From Fontisphaera persica (GTDB lineage: Bacteria > Verrucomicrobiota > Verrucomicrobiia > Limisphaerales > Fontisphaeraceae): a DNA stretch of 64,000 nucleotides. Every line of letters begins with the position of its first letter. Position 1 is the first letter of the stretch. A program made the position numbers and the translations under genes. Under the pieces are notes generated by a model. That model saw nothing but the letters and a program-made list of their open reading frames with translations, was not told the origin of the DNA and searched no databases. Shown here piece after piece: positions 26,932-35,762 of this stretch. The stretch is taken from assembly GCF_024832785.1 (NCBI RefSeq), contig NZ_CP116615.1:2232001-2296000 (forward strand), given 5' to 3'.

Positions 26932-27293
26932 GCCCCCCGCTCTTCCCCTGAACATTCCTCCCGCGTCCCAGCCCGCCACACCGGTCGGGCCTGACATTGC
27001 CTCATCAGTTCCGGACTGGCCCGCCAGCCATTCGGGAATTCCTGGCACTGCCGCGGCTTGAAGGGTTGCACCAGGCAGTCCCGGCCCTGCAAAAACACAC
27101 AGGCCCCGCCCTCCTGCTCCACCAGGGCGAGACCCCGCCGGTCCTGGCGCAACCGGGTATAACGTTCAATGAATTCCCGCTCGCTCAGGGACAACCAGGC
27201 TGCCATCTGACAGATTTCCTCCTCCGTGACCTTGACCTCACCCGGCCACTGGCAACAGGCAGTGCAGCGCTGGCATTCCCAGTAAATGCCCAT
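26928..27293 (-). CDS. YkgJ-family cysteine cluster protein
   Basis: A 121-residue protein of the Zn/Fe-chelating cysteine-cluster family. Cysteines occur as CQRCTACC near the N-terminus, CVFLQGRDC in the middle and PRQCQEFP after it, the typical YkgJ order, presumably binding a metal centre. A C-terminal Cys (REECSG) is extra. The molecular role is unknown. The ATG at 27293 (MGIYWECQRC) is chosen because a longer frame would run into the tRNA-His promoter and gene. Confidence 0.88.
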   Translation of the reverse strand: MGIYWECQRCTACCQWPGEVKVTEEEICQMAAWLSLSEREFIERYTRLRQDRRGLALVEQEGGACVFLQGRDCLVQPFKPRQCQEFPNGWRASPELMRQCQARPVWRAGTREECSGEERGA

Positions 27294-27368
27294 GTCTGGA
27301 ATGTGCCACAAAAACGCCCCCACCCCAAGCCCGTGCCCTGCGCACCAGCGGGGTGTGAAATTGACCTC

Positions 27369-27396
27369 TTGACGCGGTACGGGCGCCGCGCATAAA
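27369..27396 (+). promoter_or_regulatory. Candidate promoter of tRNA-His
   Basis: TTGACG (27369-27374) and CATAAA (27391-27396) with a 16-base spacer, about 20 bases before the mature tRNA 5' end. Confidence 0.55.
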
Positions 27397-27415
27397 TTGC
27401 TGTCGAGGTTTGGGT

Positions 27416-27494
27416 GGTGATAGTAGCTCAGCCTGGTTAGAGCCCCAGATTGTGGATCTGGTTGTCGCGGGTTCAAATCCCGTCTATCACCCCA
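27416..27494 (+). tRNA. tRNA-His (anticodon GTG)
   Basis: A full cloverleaf: acceptor GTGATAG (27417-27423) with CTATCAC (27484-27490); the extra G-1 typical of tRNA-His is present at 27416 and faces C73; the D loop has AGCTCAGCCTGGTTAGAG; the anticodon loop reads TTGTGGA within the CCAGA/TCTGG stem; the T loop has GGTTCAAATCC; and CCA is genome-encoded (27492-27494). Confidence 0.97.
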
Positions 27495-27853
27495 TTTCCC
27501 TTTCATCCCCCCTGGTATGGGGCTTCGATTGTTTCTGGCGCTCAGGTCATGGTTAGCAGGCCGTAATGGCAGAGCATCTCATGCTCGGGTGTGTCTATGC
27601 GGCGGCGTGGCCCCGGGGCAGCAATCATCCCACAGCCATCATGGAATCGGAGTGGCTGGTCTTGGAGAGCTGACAGAGCCAGGCTCTCGGAATTGGGTCA
27701 ACCACGGCCACGCACTGTGCCTAAGTGATTAAAGAAGAGTCTGACTCACCAGCCAAGGCGAGGCTATAAGGCATAGACAGAAGCTTGGTCGCCAGGCGGT
27801 TGCCCCCATGGGAGGCTGCCATTTGGAATCTACCAACTGGAAGGCCATGCCGG
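27495..27853. other. Intergenic stretch with no convincing gene
   Basis: About 360 bases between tRNA-His and a convergent gene. Short open frames lack ribosome sites and family features. No second tRNA, attachment-site repeat of the tRNA 3' end or integrase is seen, so there is no sign of an integrated element here. Confidence 0.55.
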
Positions 27854-29374
27854 TTAATTGGGGGCGGTCAGGCGCACTTCCACTCCCCAATCGCCGTCTT
27901 CCAAACGGTGCCCCGGCCGCCCGCCCTCATCCTTGCCATTCCAGCCCCATCCATAGACCCGATACACTGTTTCGGATTCCTTGCGCCAGCTCAAAGGTTT
28001 GCCGGTCAAACAATCCAACGGCAAGGCAGGCAGATATTGAGGCGCCAGCTCCTCCAATTGATTCGGCAGCCGCCCCTTGGCCAGGCGATATCTTTCCAGG
28101 GCACAGGCCACCCACAAGGAATCGCCCATGGCCTGCCAGCGCGCGGCTTTCAGGGCGCCGTTATGAATGGCCGGCAGCAATTGCCGCACCTCGAGGCCAT
28201 AAGGATTGCCTTCCGCCGCCGCGGCTGAAGTATTCAGCGCCTGCAGCCGTTCCTTGTCCATGCGCCGGGCTGCCACGTTTACAGCGGGGAGAACCTCCTC
28301 CTGATAGAGATGCACCAGCTCCACCAGATTGCGGTAATACAATCCGCGCGGCAGGAGTTTCAACGCCCGCTCGCCGGCGGGAGTTAACTCGGCTTCGCCG
28401 GTCTGCGCATGCACTTTGCCCTGGCGCAGCAGTTCGGTTTGATGCACGGCAAAGTTGCGTTCACCGCGCAACACCGCAGCAAATTCCCGCAAATACTGCC
28501 GCTGCCCCAGGTATTGGGTCAACCAGGCCAGTTGGGCATCATTCCATTGCCGTTGCTTGATTCCCTCCAAAACCGCCTCGCTCAGCATTTGATCCAAGGC
28601 CATGCGCAGGAGCAGGGAAACCAGCAGGGGGTCGGCCTGCAGGGTGTCGCTGATAAAAAATCCCAACTGCAATTCTGCAAAGGCTTCTTCCACCTGCCCC
28701 AAATGCAGAAAGGACATGACCCGCAATTCCAGCGTGGTGGCCAGGCTGCGGCAACCCACGAGGTGGGGATAGTTCAGTGCGCCGCCCATCTCGTAATTCA
28801 GGGGATACCGGCACATGGGCCGCTGCTTCATGGCTTCGCGCAAGGCCTGAATGTCGGCATCATAAATACTGAGCGCCGTGCGCACCACCTGAGCCGGCGG
28901 GGAGCCGGCGGGCGCCTGGGGAAATCCGCGATGCCCCTGATAATAGGCCGCCCACCGCGCCAGGAGCGCGCCGGAGCCGTCTCCCCGCACCGGGCCGCTG
29001 CCCCCCCGCCGGCGCTCCGGGTCTTCCGCTCCCGGCGCAAAAAACCAGCGCTGCGAGCCATTGGTGCTGCTGACCGCCCCCGGGGTGAACCACCGGGCAA
29101 TGAGGGGATGCAGCGCAAAATTTTTATCCTCCGGCACCGGTGCCGGCGCCAGAGCTTGCAGCTCAAATTTTTCACCCCGGGCTTCCAACTCGGTTTTGTA
29201 CTGCTGCCAATGACGCCAACTGCGCCAGCTTTGCCACTGCAGGGAAAAATACCATCCGCCCAGCCCCACCACGAGGACGGCGGTCAGGGCCAGCAAAATC
29301 TTGAACCAAAATGACCGTGGGGGCCTGGCCGGACCAGCGGCACCGGCATTGGCAGAGGAAGTTTGTTGCTCCAT
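27854..29374 (-). CDS. Membrane-anchored protein of unknown function
   Basis: A 506-residue protein with one N-terminal helix (about residues 22-46, WFKILLALTAVLVVGLGGW) after a short cytoplasmic Ala/Pro-rich leader, and a large helical extracytoplasmic part. The pattern of PVPEDKNFALHPLIARWF, a long helical bundle and a terminal beta segment (ERYRLAKGRLPNQLEELAPQYL, CLTGKPLSWRKE, VYGWGWNGKDEGG) is common in exported Verrucomicrobiota proteins of unknown role. No catalytic motif is recognised. It lies 21 bases behind the ThuA gene and is probably co-transcribed with it. Confidence 0.85.
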   Translation of the reverse strand: MEQQTSSANAGAAGPARPPRSFWFKILLALTAVLVVGLGGWYFSLQWQSWRSWRHWQQYKTELEARGEKFELQALAPAPVPEDKNFALHPLIARWFTPGAVSSTNGSQRWFFAPGAEDPERRRGGSGPVRGDGSGALLARWAAYYQGHRGFPQAPAGSPPAQVVRTALSIYDADIQALREAMKQRPMCRYPLNYEMGGALNYPHLVGCRSLATTLELRVMSFLHLGQVEEAFAELQLGFFISDTLQADPLLVSLLLRMALDQMLSEAVLEGIKQRQWNDAQLAWLTQYLGQRQYLREFAAVLRGERNFAVHQTELLRQGKVHAQTGEAELTPAGERALKLLPRGLYYRNLVELVHLYQEEVLPAVNVAARRMDKERLQALNTSAAAAEGNPYGLEVRQLLPAIHNGALKAARWQAMGDSLWVACALERYRLAKGRLPNQLEELAPQYLPALPLDCLTGKPLSWRKESETVYRVYGWGWNGKDEGGRPGHRLEDGDWGVEVRLTAPN

Positions 29375-29395
29375 AAAAATGCGGATGAACCCTGC

Positions 29396-30187
29396 TCAAG
29401 GAACCGGCGGCAGCCCGGCTGCCCATGCGCAACCGCGACGCAATAATTCGCCCACCGCCACATGATTGGTGTAGGCCTGCACATCGTGACCCAGCACCGT
29501 GTGAAAGACCCGGCCACGCCCCGGCTCCACCACAAAGGCCATGGGATAATACTTCTGGTCCACCTTGGAACGAGCCTGCGCCAGCACGCGAATGGGGGTA
29601 TCGCCGGTCAGGCAGGTGTATAATTCGTCCACGGTTTCAAAGGCCTGGAGGCCGCGGGTGATGGGATGCTGCACTTCCGTGATCTCCACGGTGAATTTCC
29701 CATGGGGGTCATGCTGCCGTCCGCCCTCCGGCCCAAACCATACCCGCCCCGCAAGCCGCACAAATTCCGGCCATTCCTGATACCATGCCCCGCAGGCGAA
29801 ATGAGTCATCATCATCCCCTTCCCGCCCGTGACCAGCCGCAGCAAATTCGTCCGCGCCTCCGGCCCGGGGCCATTCGTTTGCCAGTTCTGGAAATGCAGA
29901 ATCACCACATCCCATGCGACTAATTGCGGGGAGGCCAGTGCGTGGGGATTTTCCACGATGCGCACCTTCAAGCGCCGGTCTTGCTCCAAAAGGTTTTTCA
30001 AGGTGGGCGCCGTTTGGCGCCAGAGATGTCCCGGATAATCCATGCCCGTGACCAGAAGGACTTTGGCCCCTTCTGCGGGAGGTTCTGGCAGGGTGGGCGG
30101 GGTGGCCCCCAACAATCCTGCCGTGCCCATTATGCCTGCGGCAAACACCATCAGGCGCCGGCACCATGTCCGGATTGAGTTTTGCAT
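29396..30187 (-). CDS. Exported ThuA-domain protein
   Basis: A 263-residue exported protein. The signal peptide (residues 1-27, ending LLGA) precedes a ThuA fold with KVLLVTGMDYPGH at the first strand, KGMMMTHFACGAWY at the nucleophile-elbow position, HPITRGLQAFETVDELYTCL and a final GRGRVFHTVLGHDVQAY. The last motif is the one shared by ThuA proteins of the 'trehalose utilisation' type. The start at 30187 (MQNSIRTW) is supported by the signal peptide; longer in-frame starts overlap the terminator of the upstream gene. Confidence 0.9.
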   Translation of the reverse strand: MQNSIRTWCRRLMVFAAGIMGTAGLLGATPPTLPEPPAEGAKVLLVTGMDYPGHLWRQTAPTLKNLLEQDRRLKVRIVENPHALASPQLVAWDVVILHFQNWQTNGPGPEARTNLLRLVTGGKGMMMTHFACGAWYQEWPEFVRLAGRVWFGPEGGRQHDPHGKFTVEITEVQHPITRGLQAFETVDELYTCLTGDTPIRVLAQARSKVDQKYYPMAFVVEPGRGRVFHTVLGHDVQAYTNHVAVGELLRRGCAWAAGLPPVP

Positions 30188-30345
30188 GGCTCCATCAGAC
30201 CGTGAGCCACGCCGCAAGTCAATGCCGACTTCCCATACCGCCCCCCTCCTCCGCATGGCCACAGCGCGGAGCAACCTATTGAATCTCAGTAGCGAGGTGG
30301 CCTTGCAACGGGAAATGCCACGCCCACCGGCTCTTTCCGTCCAAT

Positions 30346-30376
30346 AAAAACCCCGTTTCCCTCGCGGGAAACGGGG
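30346..30376 (-). terminator. Rho-independent terminator behind the sugar isomerase
   Basis: A perfect 11-bp stem (CCCCGTTTCCC at 30351-30361 with GGGAAACGGGG at 30366-30376) and an A run at 30346-30350 that reads as a T tail on the minus strand. Confidence 0.9.
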
Positions 30377-30404
30377 TGGAAAGGGACCTCCAGAGGAGGA
30401 GGCT

Positions 30405-31436
30405 TCAGGCGCCCATGCCGTCCTCAAAGGAACCAGCCGCCGCCGGCCAGCACAGATGATCCCGCACGTAGGCGATGCCATTGGCGCTGGTGTAATCCAA
30501 GTCCTTGTGCGCGCTTTCGGCCTCGACCACCAGCGGGGCGGTGGGACGATTCATGACCTTGCAATAACGGGAAGGATAGCCGATGTGAATCAACAGCTCG
30601 GCATACCGTTGCATGTTGATGTCGCCGCTGGGCAAGTCCACAAATTGCATGGCGCGGCACGGCCAGTTGCCATTCATCATGCGCAACGGCAGGCCGGGAC
30701 GGATGACAAAGTTCTTGATGTGCGCCGCATACACACGCGGCCCCACCTTGAGGAAACGGGTCTCCCAGCTTTCCCCTTCCCAGCAGTGCGAAGGATCGGC
30801 ATTGACCGCCAGGCACTTGTCGCCATCGCAAATCTGCACCAGCATATTGAAGTCATCCGCGCACATGGCCGCCGTGCCAGGATGGATTTCGTGGCAAAGG
30901 TAAATCCCCAGTTCATTGGCATGCTTGCGGATTTTGGCGGTCTTTTTGACAAACCGCTCCTGCCCTTCCTTGATTAAATCATAACCCGGGCCGGCCCAGA
31001 AGCCCCACGGATAACCGCTGGCCACTTCCCAGCCAAACGCCACGCCCCAGAAGGTGGGCAGGATTTTGACCTCCAGCTCGGCCGCCAAATCCATCAACTT
31101 CAGCAGATAGTTTTCCGCCCATTCCTCGATTTCCTGCGGGGATTTTTTGGCCACATCCTCCGGGATGAACGGGCGAATCGAAGGGCTGCCCGTCCACGCC
31201 GTGGTGTGCACCCACAACGGACAGTGGCAGGAGATGCCGTCCAGCGTCATGCCGCGCGACTCAAACGTCTCTTTGATTTCCTCGGCGGACATGAAAAGCT
31301 TGCCGCCCTGAAGCATGTAGTTGGACGGCTGGGCGCCGGTGGCGCCGGATGCCTTCGCGTAGTCCAAAAATTGGGCCAATGATTTTGCGCCGTGTTGGGC
31401 GCCCTCGATACTGGGATGATAAACAGATTGAGCCAT
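30405..31436 (-). CDS. Sugar phosphate isomerase/epimerase-family protein (xylose-isomerase-like TIM barrel)
   Basis: A 343-residue cytoplasmic AP-endonuclease-2/xylose-isomerase-like barrel. Metal-ligand positions can be read as the Glu in AAELEVKILPTFWG, His/Glu in YLCHEIHPGTA, Asp/His in NADPSHCWEG and His in YAAHIKNF, then VVEAESAHKDLD near the C-terminus. No signal peptide. Members usually epimerise or isomerise free sugars or polyols. The ATG at 31436 (MAQSVYHPS) is chosen as the first in-frame Met in the conserved region. Confidence 0.92.
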   Translation of the reverse strand: MAQSVYHPSIEGAQHGAKSLAQFLDYAKASGATGAQPSNYMLQGGKLFMSAEEIKETFESRGMTLDGISCHCPLWVHTTAWTGSPSIRPFIPEDVAKKSPQEIEEWAENYLLKLMDLAAELEVKILPTFWGVAFGWEVASGYPWGFWAGPGYDLIKEGQERFVKKTAKIRKHANELGIYLCHEIHPGTAAMCADDFNMLVQICDGDKCLAVNADPSHCWEGESWETRFLKVGPRVYAAHIKNFVIRPGLPLRMMNGNWPCRAMQFVDLPSGDINMQRYAELLIHIGYPSRYCKVMNRPTAPLVVEAESAHKDLDYTSANGIAYVRDHLCWPAAAGSFEDGMGA

Positions 31437-31675
31437 AAGTCGTATGTTTGCTGCGTTTACTGTGCCTGTTAGTGATAACGGTTTCGCCGTCCCTTTGCCA
31501 AGCAAAAATGCCCCAAAAAATGGAGGCTGGGCCCTTCCCGCCTGCGTGGTCCTGCCCGGGAAATCCGCCGGTCTTTCCACCACCGGCTTCCCCGGCCTGG
31601 TGGGGGAAGAACAGGCACGGGAGCAACTTGCCAGAAAGGGGTGAGAGGAGTATCGTTCCTTTGGTTATCAACCTT

Positions 31676-32281
31676 ATGAAAGCCACCTGCTTCATGAATT
31701 CCATGACCCTGCCCCTCTTGACCCTGTTGGTGGCATGCGGGGCCACGGTGCCCTTGTTTGCCGCCACCGCGCCAGCCGCCAAACCCGCCCCCAACCCCGC
31801 GGCAGCCTGGGCCAAGGCCAAATTGGAATTGAACGAGAACATCCGGACCATCAATCAAATCATGGCCACCCCCGCTCTGCAACAAGTGGGTATGGACGCC
31901 CTGGCCCGCCAAACCGGTGTGGCCGCAGATACTCTCGAGGCCACCCGGCGCAAAAGCGCCATGAGTTACGGGGACCTGGCCACCGGCCTGCTCCTGGCCA
32001 AGGCGGCCAATGTGTCTTTCGAGCAAATCAAACAGGAACGCCGCGGCCGCAGTTGGGCCGATATTGCTGCCGCACGCCGCCTGGCCCTGGCAGGCATCAA
32101 TGAAAAGCTGGCCGCCGTGAAGGCCTCTGTGGACCAATTCGTCGCCAAACAGATGGAGGATGAAGCCAGCCGGGCCATGGCCGAAGAACGACGCATGATG
32201 CGCCTGCACGGTGTTCCTCCTCCCCCGCCCCCGCCGCCCCCCGCCGAGCTGCCCAGTCACCCCCGCCCCAACGAAAGATAA
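31676..32281 (+). CDS. Exported helical protein with a polyproline tail
   Basis: A 201-residue protein with a signal peptide (residues 1-30, ending PLFAA), a helical body (about 45-165, Ala/Lys/Glu/Gln-rich, coiled-coil-like in the last part) and a nine-proline run near the C-terminus. A lipobox-like VACGA sits inside the leader, so a lipoprotein is possible. No family is recognised. It lies upstream of the zincin and GH32 genes in the same orientation with a 40-base gap, so it may be in the same unit. Confidence 0.75.
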   Translation: MKATCFMNSMTLPLLTLLVACGATVPLFAATAPAAKPAPNPAAAWAKAKLELNENIRTINQIMATPALQQVGMDALARQTGVAADTLEATRRKSAMSYGDLATGLLLAKAANVSFEQIKQERRGRSWADIAAARRLALAGINEKLAAVKASVDQFVAKQMEDEASRAMAEERRMMRLHGVPPPPPPPPPAELPSHPRPNER

Positions 32282-32321
32282 ACACTGACAAGCAGGGGAC
32301 CAACTCCAGGGCCGCATTCGC

Positions 32322-32708
32322 ATGGCCAGTTTGCCAGAGTGGGAATGGCTGGTAAAGGTGGCGGACGCCGAAGTGCGCCGCACCCTCAAGGCTTTGCCGC
32401 CAGAACTGCGTCAAGCGGCAGAAGCACTGCCCGTGACTTACGAGCCGATGCCGGCCGCCGCCTTGATTGAAGAGGGATTGGACCCCGATACTTTGGGGCT
32501 ATTTATTGGGGGCGACCATGATGAGGAGGCCCACACCGTCCTTCCACCCCGCATCATTTTGTACCTGGAAAATATCTGGTGCATGGTGGACGAGGAAAAC
32601 GGTGATGAGGCGGATTACCGTGCCGAGGTGCGCACCACCCTGCTGCATGAGCTGGGACATTATCTGGGGTTGGATGAAGATGAATTGACTGAGCGGGGTC
32701 TGGAATGA
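32322..32708 (+). CDS. Minimal zincin-type metallopeptidase
   Basis: A 128-residue cytoplasmic protein with the HELGHYLGLDEDEL active-site helix (HExxH with a further downstream acidic residue) close to the C-terminus and the family's acidic N-terminal half (VTYEPMPAAALIEEGLDPDTLGLF). It belongs to the small 'possibly zinc metallo-peptidase' family (Zincin_1 type) whose substrates are unknown. Its TGA overlaps the ATG of an in-frame extension of the next gene (ATGA at 32705), suggesting linked translation. Confidence 0.9.
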   Translation: MASLPEWEWLVKVADAEVRRTLKALPPELRQAAEALPVTYEPMPAAALIEEGLDPDTLGLFIGGDHDEEAHTVLPPRIILYLENIWCMVDEENGDEADYRAEVRTTLLHELGHYLGLDEDELTERGLE

Positions 32709-32749
32709 TGCGCTTGCCTCCGGGCCCGCAAATATGGTCTGTTGGGGAC

Positions 32750-34915
32750 ATGCGCAAATTCATTATTTTGTGCGCCGCCTGGCTGGGCGGCTGGGGGTTG
32801 CCAGCGGCTGCACCCCTGCCGGACATCCTCATTGCGGATTTTGAGGGGACCAATTACGGAGGCTGGACCGCCACCGGCACGGCTTTTGGGCCGGGTCCCG
32901 CCCGCGGCACGCTCCCCAATCAAATGCGCGTTAGCGGTTTTCAAGGCAAGGGATTGGTTAACAGCTTTTACGGCGGTGACCGCAGCACCGGCACCCTGAC
33001 TTCGCCCCCCTTTAAAATCGAACGGCCCTATCTCAAATTTCTCATTGGGGGTGGCGGCTTCGCCGGCGAAACCTGCATGAACTTGCTGGTGGACGGCAAA
33101 CATGTGCGCACCGCCACCGGACCCAACACCCGGCCGGGTGGAAGCGAGGAGCTGAACTGGCAGAGCTGGGAGGTGCGCGAATTTCTGGGCCGCACCGGCA
33201 TCCTTGAAATCGTGGACCGCGCCACGGGCGGATGGGGACACATCAATGTGGACCATATAATCCTGAGCGACACGCCCGCCCCCCGCTGGCGTGAGAATGT
33301 GCAGCGGCAATTCACCGCCGAACGGCGGTACCTGTTCCTGCCCGTTAAAAACGGCGCCCCTAAACGCTGGGTCAGCCTGCTGGTGGAGGGACGCCTCGAA
33401 CGCGACTTCGACATTGAACTGGCCGATGCCGCTCCGGACTGGTGGGCGTGGGTGGACTTGCGCCCGTTTGCCGGCAAAACGCTGGTGGTGCAGGTGGACC
33501 GCCTGCGCGAAGATTCTCAAGCCCTGGAACTGTTGGAGCAAGGCGATGCCCCGAAAGGCGCGCAGCCGCTTTACCGCGAGCCGTTGCGGCCCCAATTCCA
33601 TTTCTCCGCGCAGCGTGGCTGGCTCAATGACCCCAACGGGCTGGTGTATCATGCGGGGGAATACCACCTCTTTTTCCAGCACAATCCTTATGGCTGGAAC
33701 TGGGGGAACATGCACTGGGGCCACGCCGTCAGCCGCGATTTGGTGCATTGGGAGGAACTCGGCGAGGCGCTGTATCCGGACGCCCTGGGCACCATGTACT
33801 CCGGCTCAGCCATTGTGGATTACCGGAATGATGCGGGACTCAATGCCCCCGACTCTCCCGCCATCCTGCTGTTTTACACGGCCGCCGGCGGAGAAAACCG
33901 CCAGTCCCGCGGCCAGCCCTACACCCAATGCCTGGCGTACAGCACGGACCGCGGCCGGACTTTCAAAAAATATGAGCGGAATCCCATCGTGCCCAACCTG
34001 ACCCCCGGCAACCGGGACCCGAAAGTCATCTGGCACGCAGCTTCGCAGCAATGGATTATGACGCTCTATGTCGAGACCAACCGCGTGCACTCCATCTTTT
34101 TCTTTGGCTCGAAAAACCTGCGCGACTGGACCTATTTGAGCCGCACCGAGGGATTCTTCGAGTGCCCGGACTTTTTCCCGCTGGCGGTGCCCGGCGAAAC
34201 CGGCCGCCACTTGTGGCTGCTGACCGGCGCCAGCAGCGAATACATGCTGGGCCATTTTGACGGCCGCCAGTTCACGCCAGCAACTCCCAAACTGCCCGGC
34301 CATCTGGGCCGTGATTTCTACGCGGCGCAGACTTTCAGCGACATCCCGCCCGCGGATGGACGCCGCATTCAAATCGGCTGGCTGCGCGCCCCTGCTCCCG
34401 GCATGCCCTTCAATCAATGCATGAGCCTGCCGTTGGAATTGAGCCTGACCAACACCCCGGACGGCCCGCGCTTGACCATGTGGCCCGTGCGCGAACTGGC
34501 AAAACTGCGCGGGCAGCCCATCGCTGCCGCGCCTCTGGACCTGGTGCCCGGTGCCGCCAACCCGCTCGCCGCGGCACGGGGCGAATTGTGGGAGGTGCGC
34601 GCCGAATTCACGCCTGCTCCGGGAGCGGTTTTCGAGTTGAAACTGCGCGGGGCGGAAATTATCTATGATGCCGGCCATCAGGAATTGTCCGTAAATGGCC
34701 ATCGGGCCAAGGCTCCCCTGCGCGAGGGCCGCCAGCGGCTGGCGGTCTTCCTGGATCGCACCACAATCGAGGTTTTCGCGGCAGACGGTTTAACCTACGT
34801 GCCCCTGCCTTTCATGGCCAAAGCCGAAGAACAAGGCATGCATGCCCGCATGCGCCAGGGCCAGGCCAGGTTTGAAACGCTGGCCGCCTATCCCTTGCAA
34901 TCCATTTGGCCTTAA
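32750..34915 (+). CDS. Exported glycoside hydrolase family 32 enzyme with an N-terminal beta-sandwich
   Basis: A 721-residue exported fructofuranosidase/levanase/inulinase-type enzyme. The signal peptide is MRKFIILCAAWLGGWGLPAA. Residues about 30-260 form a beta-sandwich-like module (GGWTATGTAFG, VDGKHVRTATG) plus a second small domain, as in exported GH32 proteins of this phylum. The GH32 propeller begins at about residue 285: WLNDPNG (nucleophile Asp, near 293), GNRDPKV (near 421) and FECPDFF (acid/base Glu, near 469). A C-terminal beta-sandwich ends with FLDRTTIEVFAADG. All three catalytic motifs are present. The ATG at 32705 is a longer alternative start. Confidence 0.95.
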   Translation: MRKFIILCAAWLGGWGLPAAAPLPDILIADFEGTNYGGWTATGTAFGPGPARGTLPNQMRVSGFQGKGLVNSFYGGDRSTGTLTSPPFKIERPYLKFLIGGGGFAGETCMNLLVDGKHVRTATGPNTRPGGSEELNWQSWEVREFLGRTGILEIVDRATGGWGHINVDHIILSDTPAPRWRENVQRQFTAERRYLFLPVKNGAPKRWVSLLVEGRLERDFDIELADAAPDWWAWVDLRPFAGKTLVVQVDRLREDSQALELLEQGDAPKGAQPLYREPLRPQFHFSAQRGWLNDPNGLVYHAGEYHLFFQHNPYGWNWGNMHWGHAVSRDLVHWEELGEALYPDALGTMYSGSAIVDYRNDAGLNAPDSPAILLFYTAAGGENRQSRGQPYTQCLAYSTDRGRTFKKYERNPIVPNLTPGNRDPKVIWHAASQQWIMTLYVETNRVHSIFFFGSKNLRDWTYLSRTEGFFECPDFFPLAVPGETGRHLWLLTGASSEYMLGHFDGRQFTPATPKLPGHLGRDFYAAQTFSDIPPADGRRIQIGWLRAPAPGMPFNQCMSLPLELSLTNTPDGPRLTMWPVRELAKLRGQPIAAAPLDLVPGAANPLAAARGELWEVRAEFTPAPGAVFELKLRGAEIIYDAGHQELSVNGHRAKAPLREGRQRLAVFLDRTTIEVFAADGLTYVPLPFMAKAEEQGMHARMRQGQARFETLAAYPLQSIWP

Positions 34916-35000
34916 ACTCAACGTCATTGACCGTGGCCGGGCTGGGCTGGCGGATGGTGAATTTTGATGCATCTTACGAAAAAGGTGACATAGTAACCCT

Positions 35001-35762
35001 GTGAAAACCCTCGCGTTAATACTATCACTGGCAGCGGCAGCCATGCCGGCCCTGGCGGCCCAGGTGTTGATAGTGGCCGATGAATTTCCCGCGATGCAGG
35101 AGCTGGCCCGCCAGCTCAAGGCGCAGGAGGGATGGGATAGCCAAATTGTCAAACAAACGGAAATGCCGGCCGATTTGAAACCCTTCCAAGCGGTCGTAGT
35201 CTATATCCACGGTAAATTGCTGCCCGCTCCGGAAAAGGCCATGGTGAACTACACCCGCGAAGGCGGAAAATTGGTGGCCCTGCATCACAGTATCAGCTCG
35301 GGCAAACGCACCAATGAGTTATGGTTCAACTTTTTGGGAGTGGATTTACCCAAGGGAGACGTTACCCAAGGCGGGTATCAATGGACCGAAGGCGTAACGC
35401 TGGACATTGTAAATCTGGCCACCAACCATTTTATCACCACCCATAAGGTGAAATATCCAGCCACGGGCGAATTCGCTCCCGTCGGCGGGGTCAGGCAGGT
35501 TTTGCCACTGTTCACGCTGCACGATTCTGAAGTTTACCTGAATCACCAGTTGCTGGGTGAGCGTACCCGCCTGCTGGGTTTGCGTTACACCGACAAAAAA
35601 ACCAATCGTGAATGGCACCAAAGCCATGCCGGATGGATTAAGCCGGCGGGCAAGGGCACCATTTACTACCTGATGCCGGGTCACAGCGTGCTGGAATTTC
35701 AAGACCCAGCCTACGTGCGCATTGTCATCAACGCCATCATCCACCAGCCTGGCACGCCTTAA
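35001..35762 (+). CDS. Exported ThuA-like protein
   Basis: A 253-residue exported protein starting at GTG 35001 (no better upstream ATG): signal peptide MKTLALILSLAAAAMPALA, then a flavodoxin-like ThuA fold with VLIVADEFPAMQ, a strand VVVYIHGKL, GGKLVALHHSISSGK at the elbow and GTIYYLMPGHSVLEF near the end. Compared with the other two ThuA genes it lacks the Cys at the elbow, so it may be a non-catalytic or differently acting relative. A CATAGT box ends about six bases before the start, hinting at a leaderless mRNA. The stop overlaps the convergent gene by 4 bases. Confidence 0.85.
   Translation: MKTLALILSLAAAAMPALAAQVLIVADEFPAMQELARQLKAQEGWDSQIVKQTEMPADLKPFQAVVVYIHGKLLPAPEKAMVNYTREGGKLVALHHSISSGKRTNELWFNFLGVDLPKGDVTQGGYQWTEGVTLDIVNLATNHFITTHKVKYPATGEFAPVGGVRQVLPLFTLHDSEVYLNHQLLGERTRLLGLRYTDKKTNREWHQSHAGWIKPAGKGTIYYLMPGHSVLEFQDPAYVRIVINAIIHQPGTP

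Noticed and set aside
27416-27853. Genomic island inserted at tRNA-His
   Set aside because: No integrase and no repeat of the tRNA 3' end was seen downstream, and the genes after it look like backbone.
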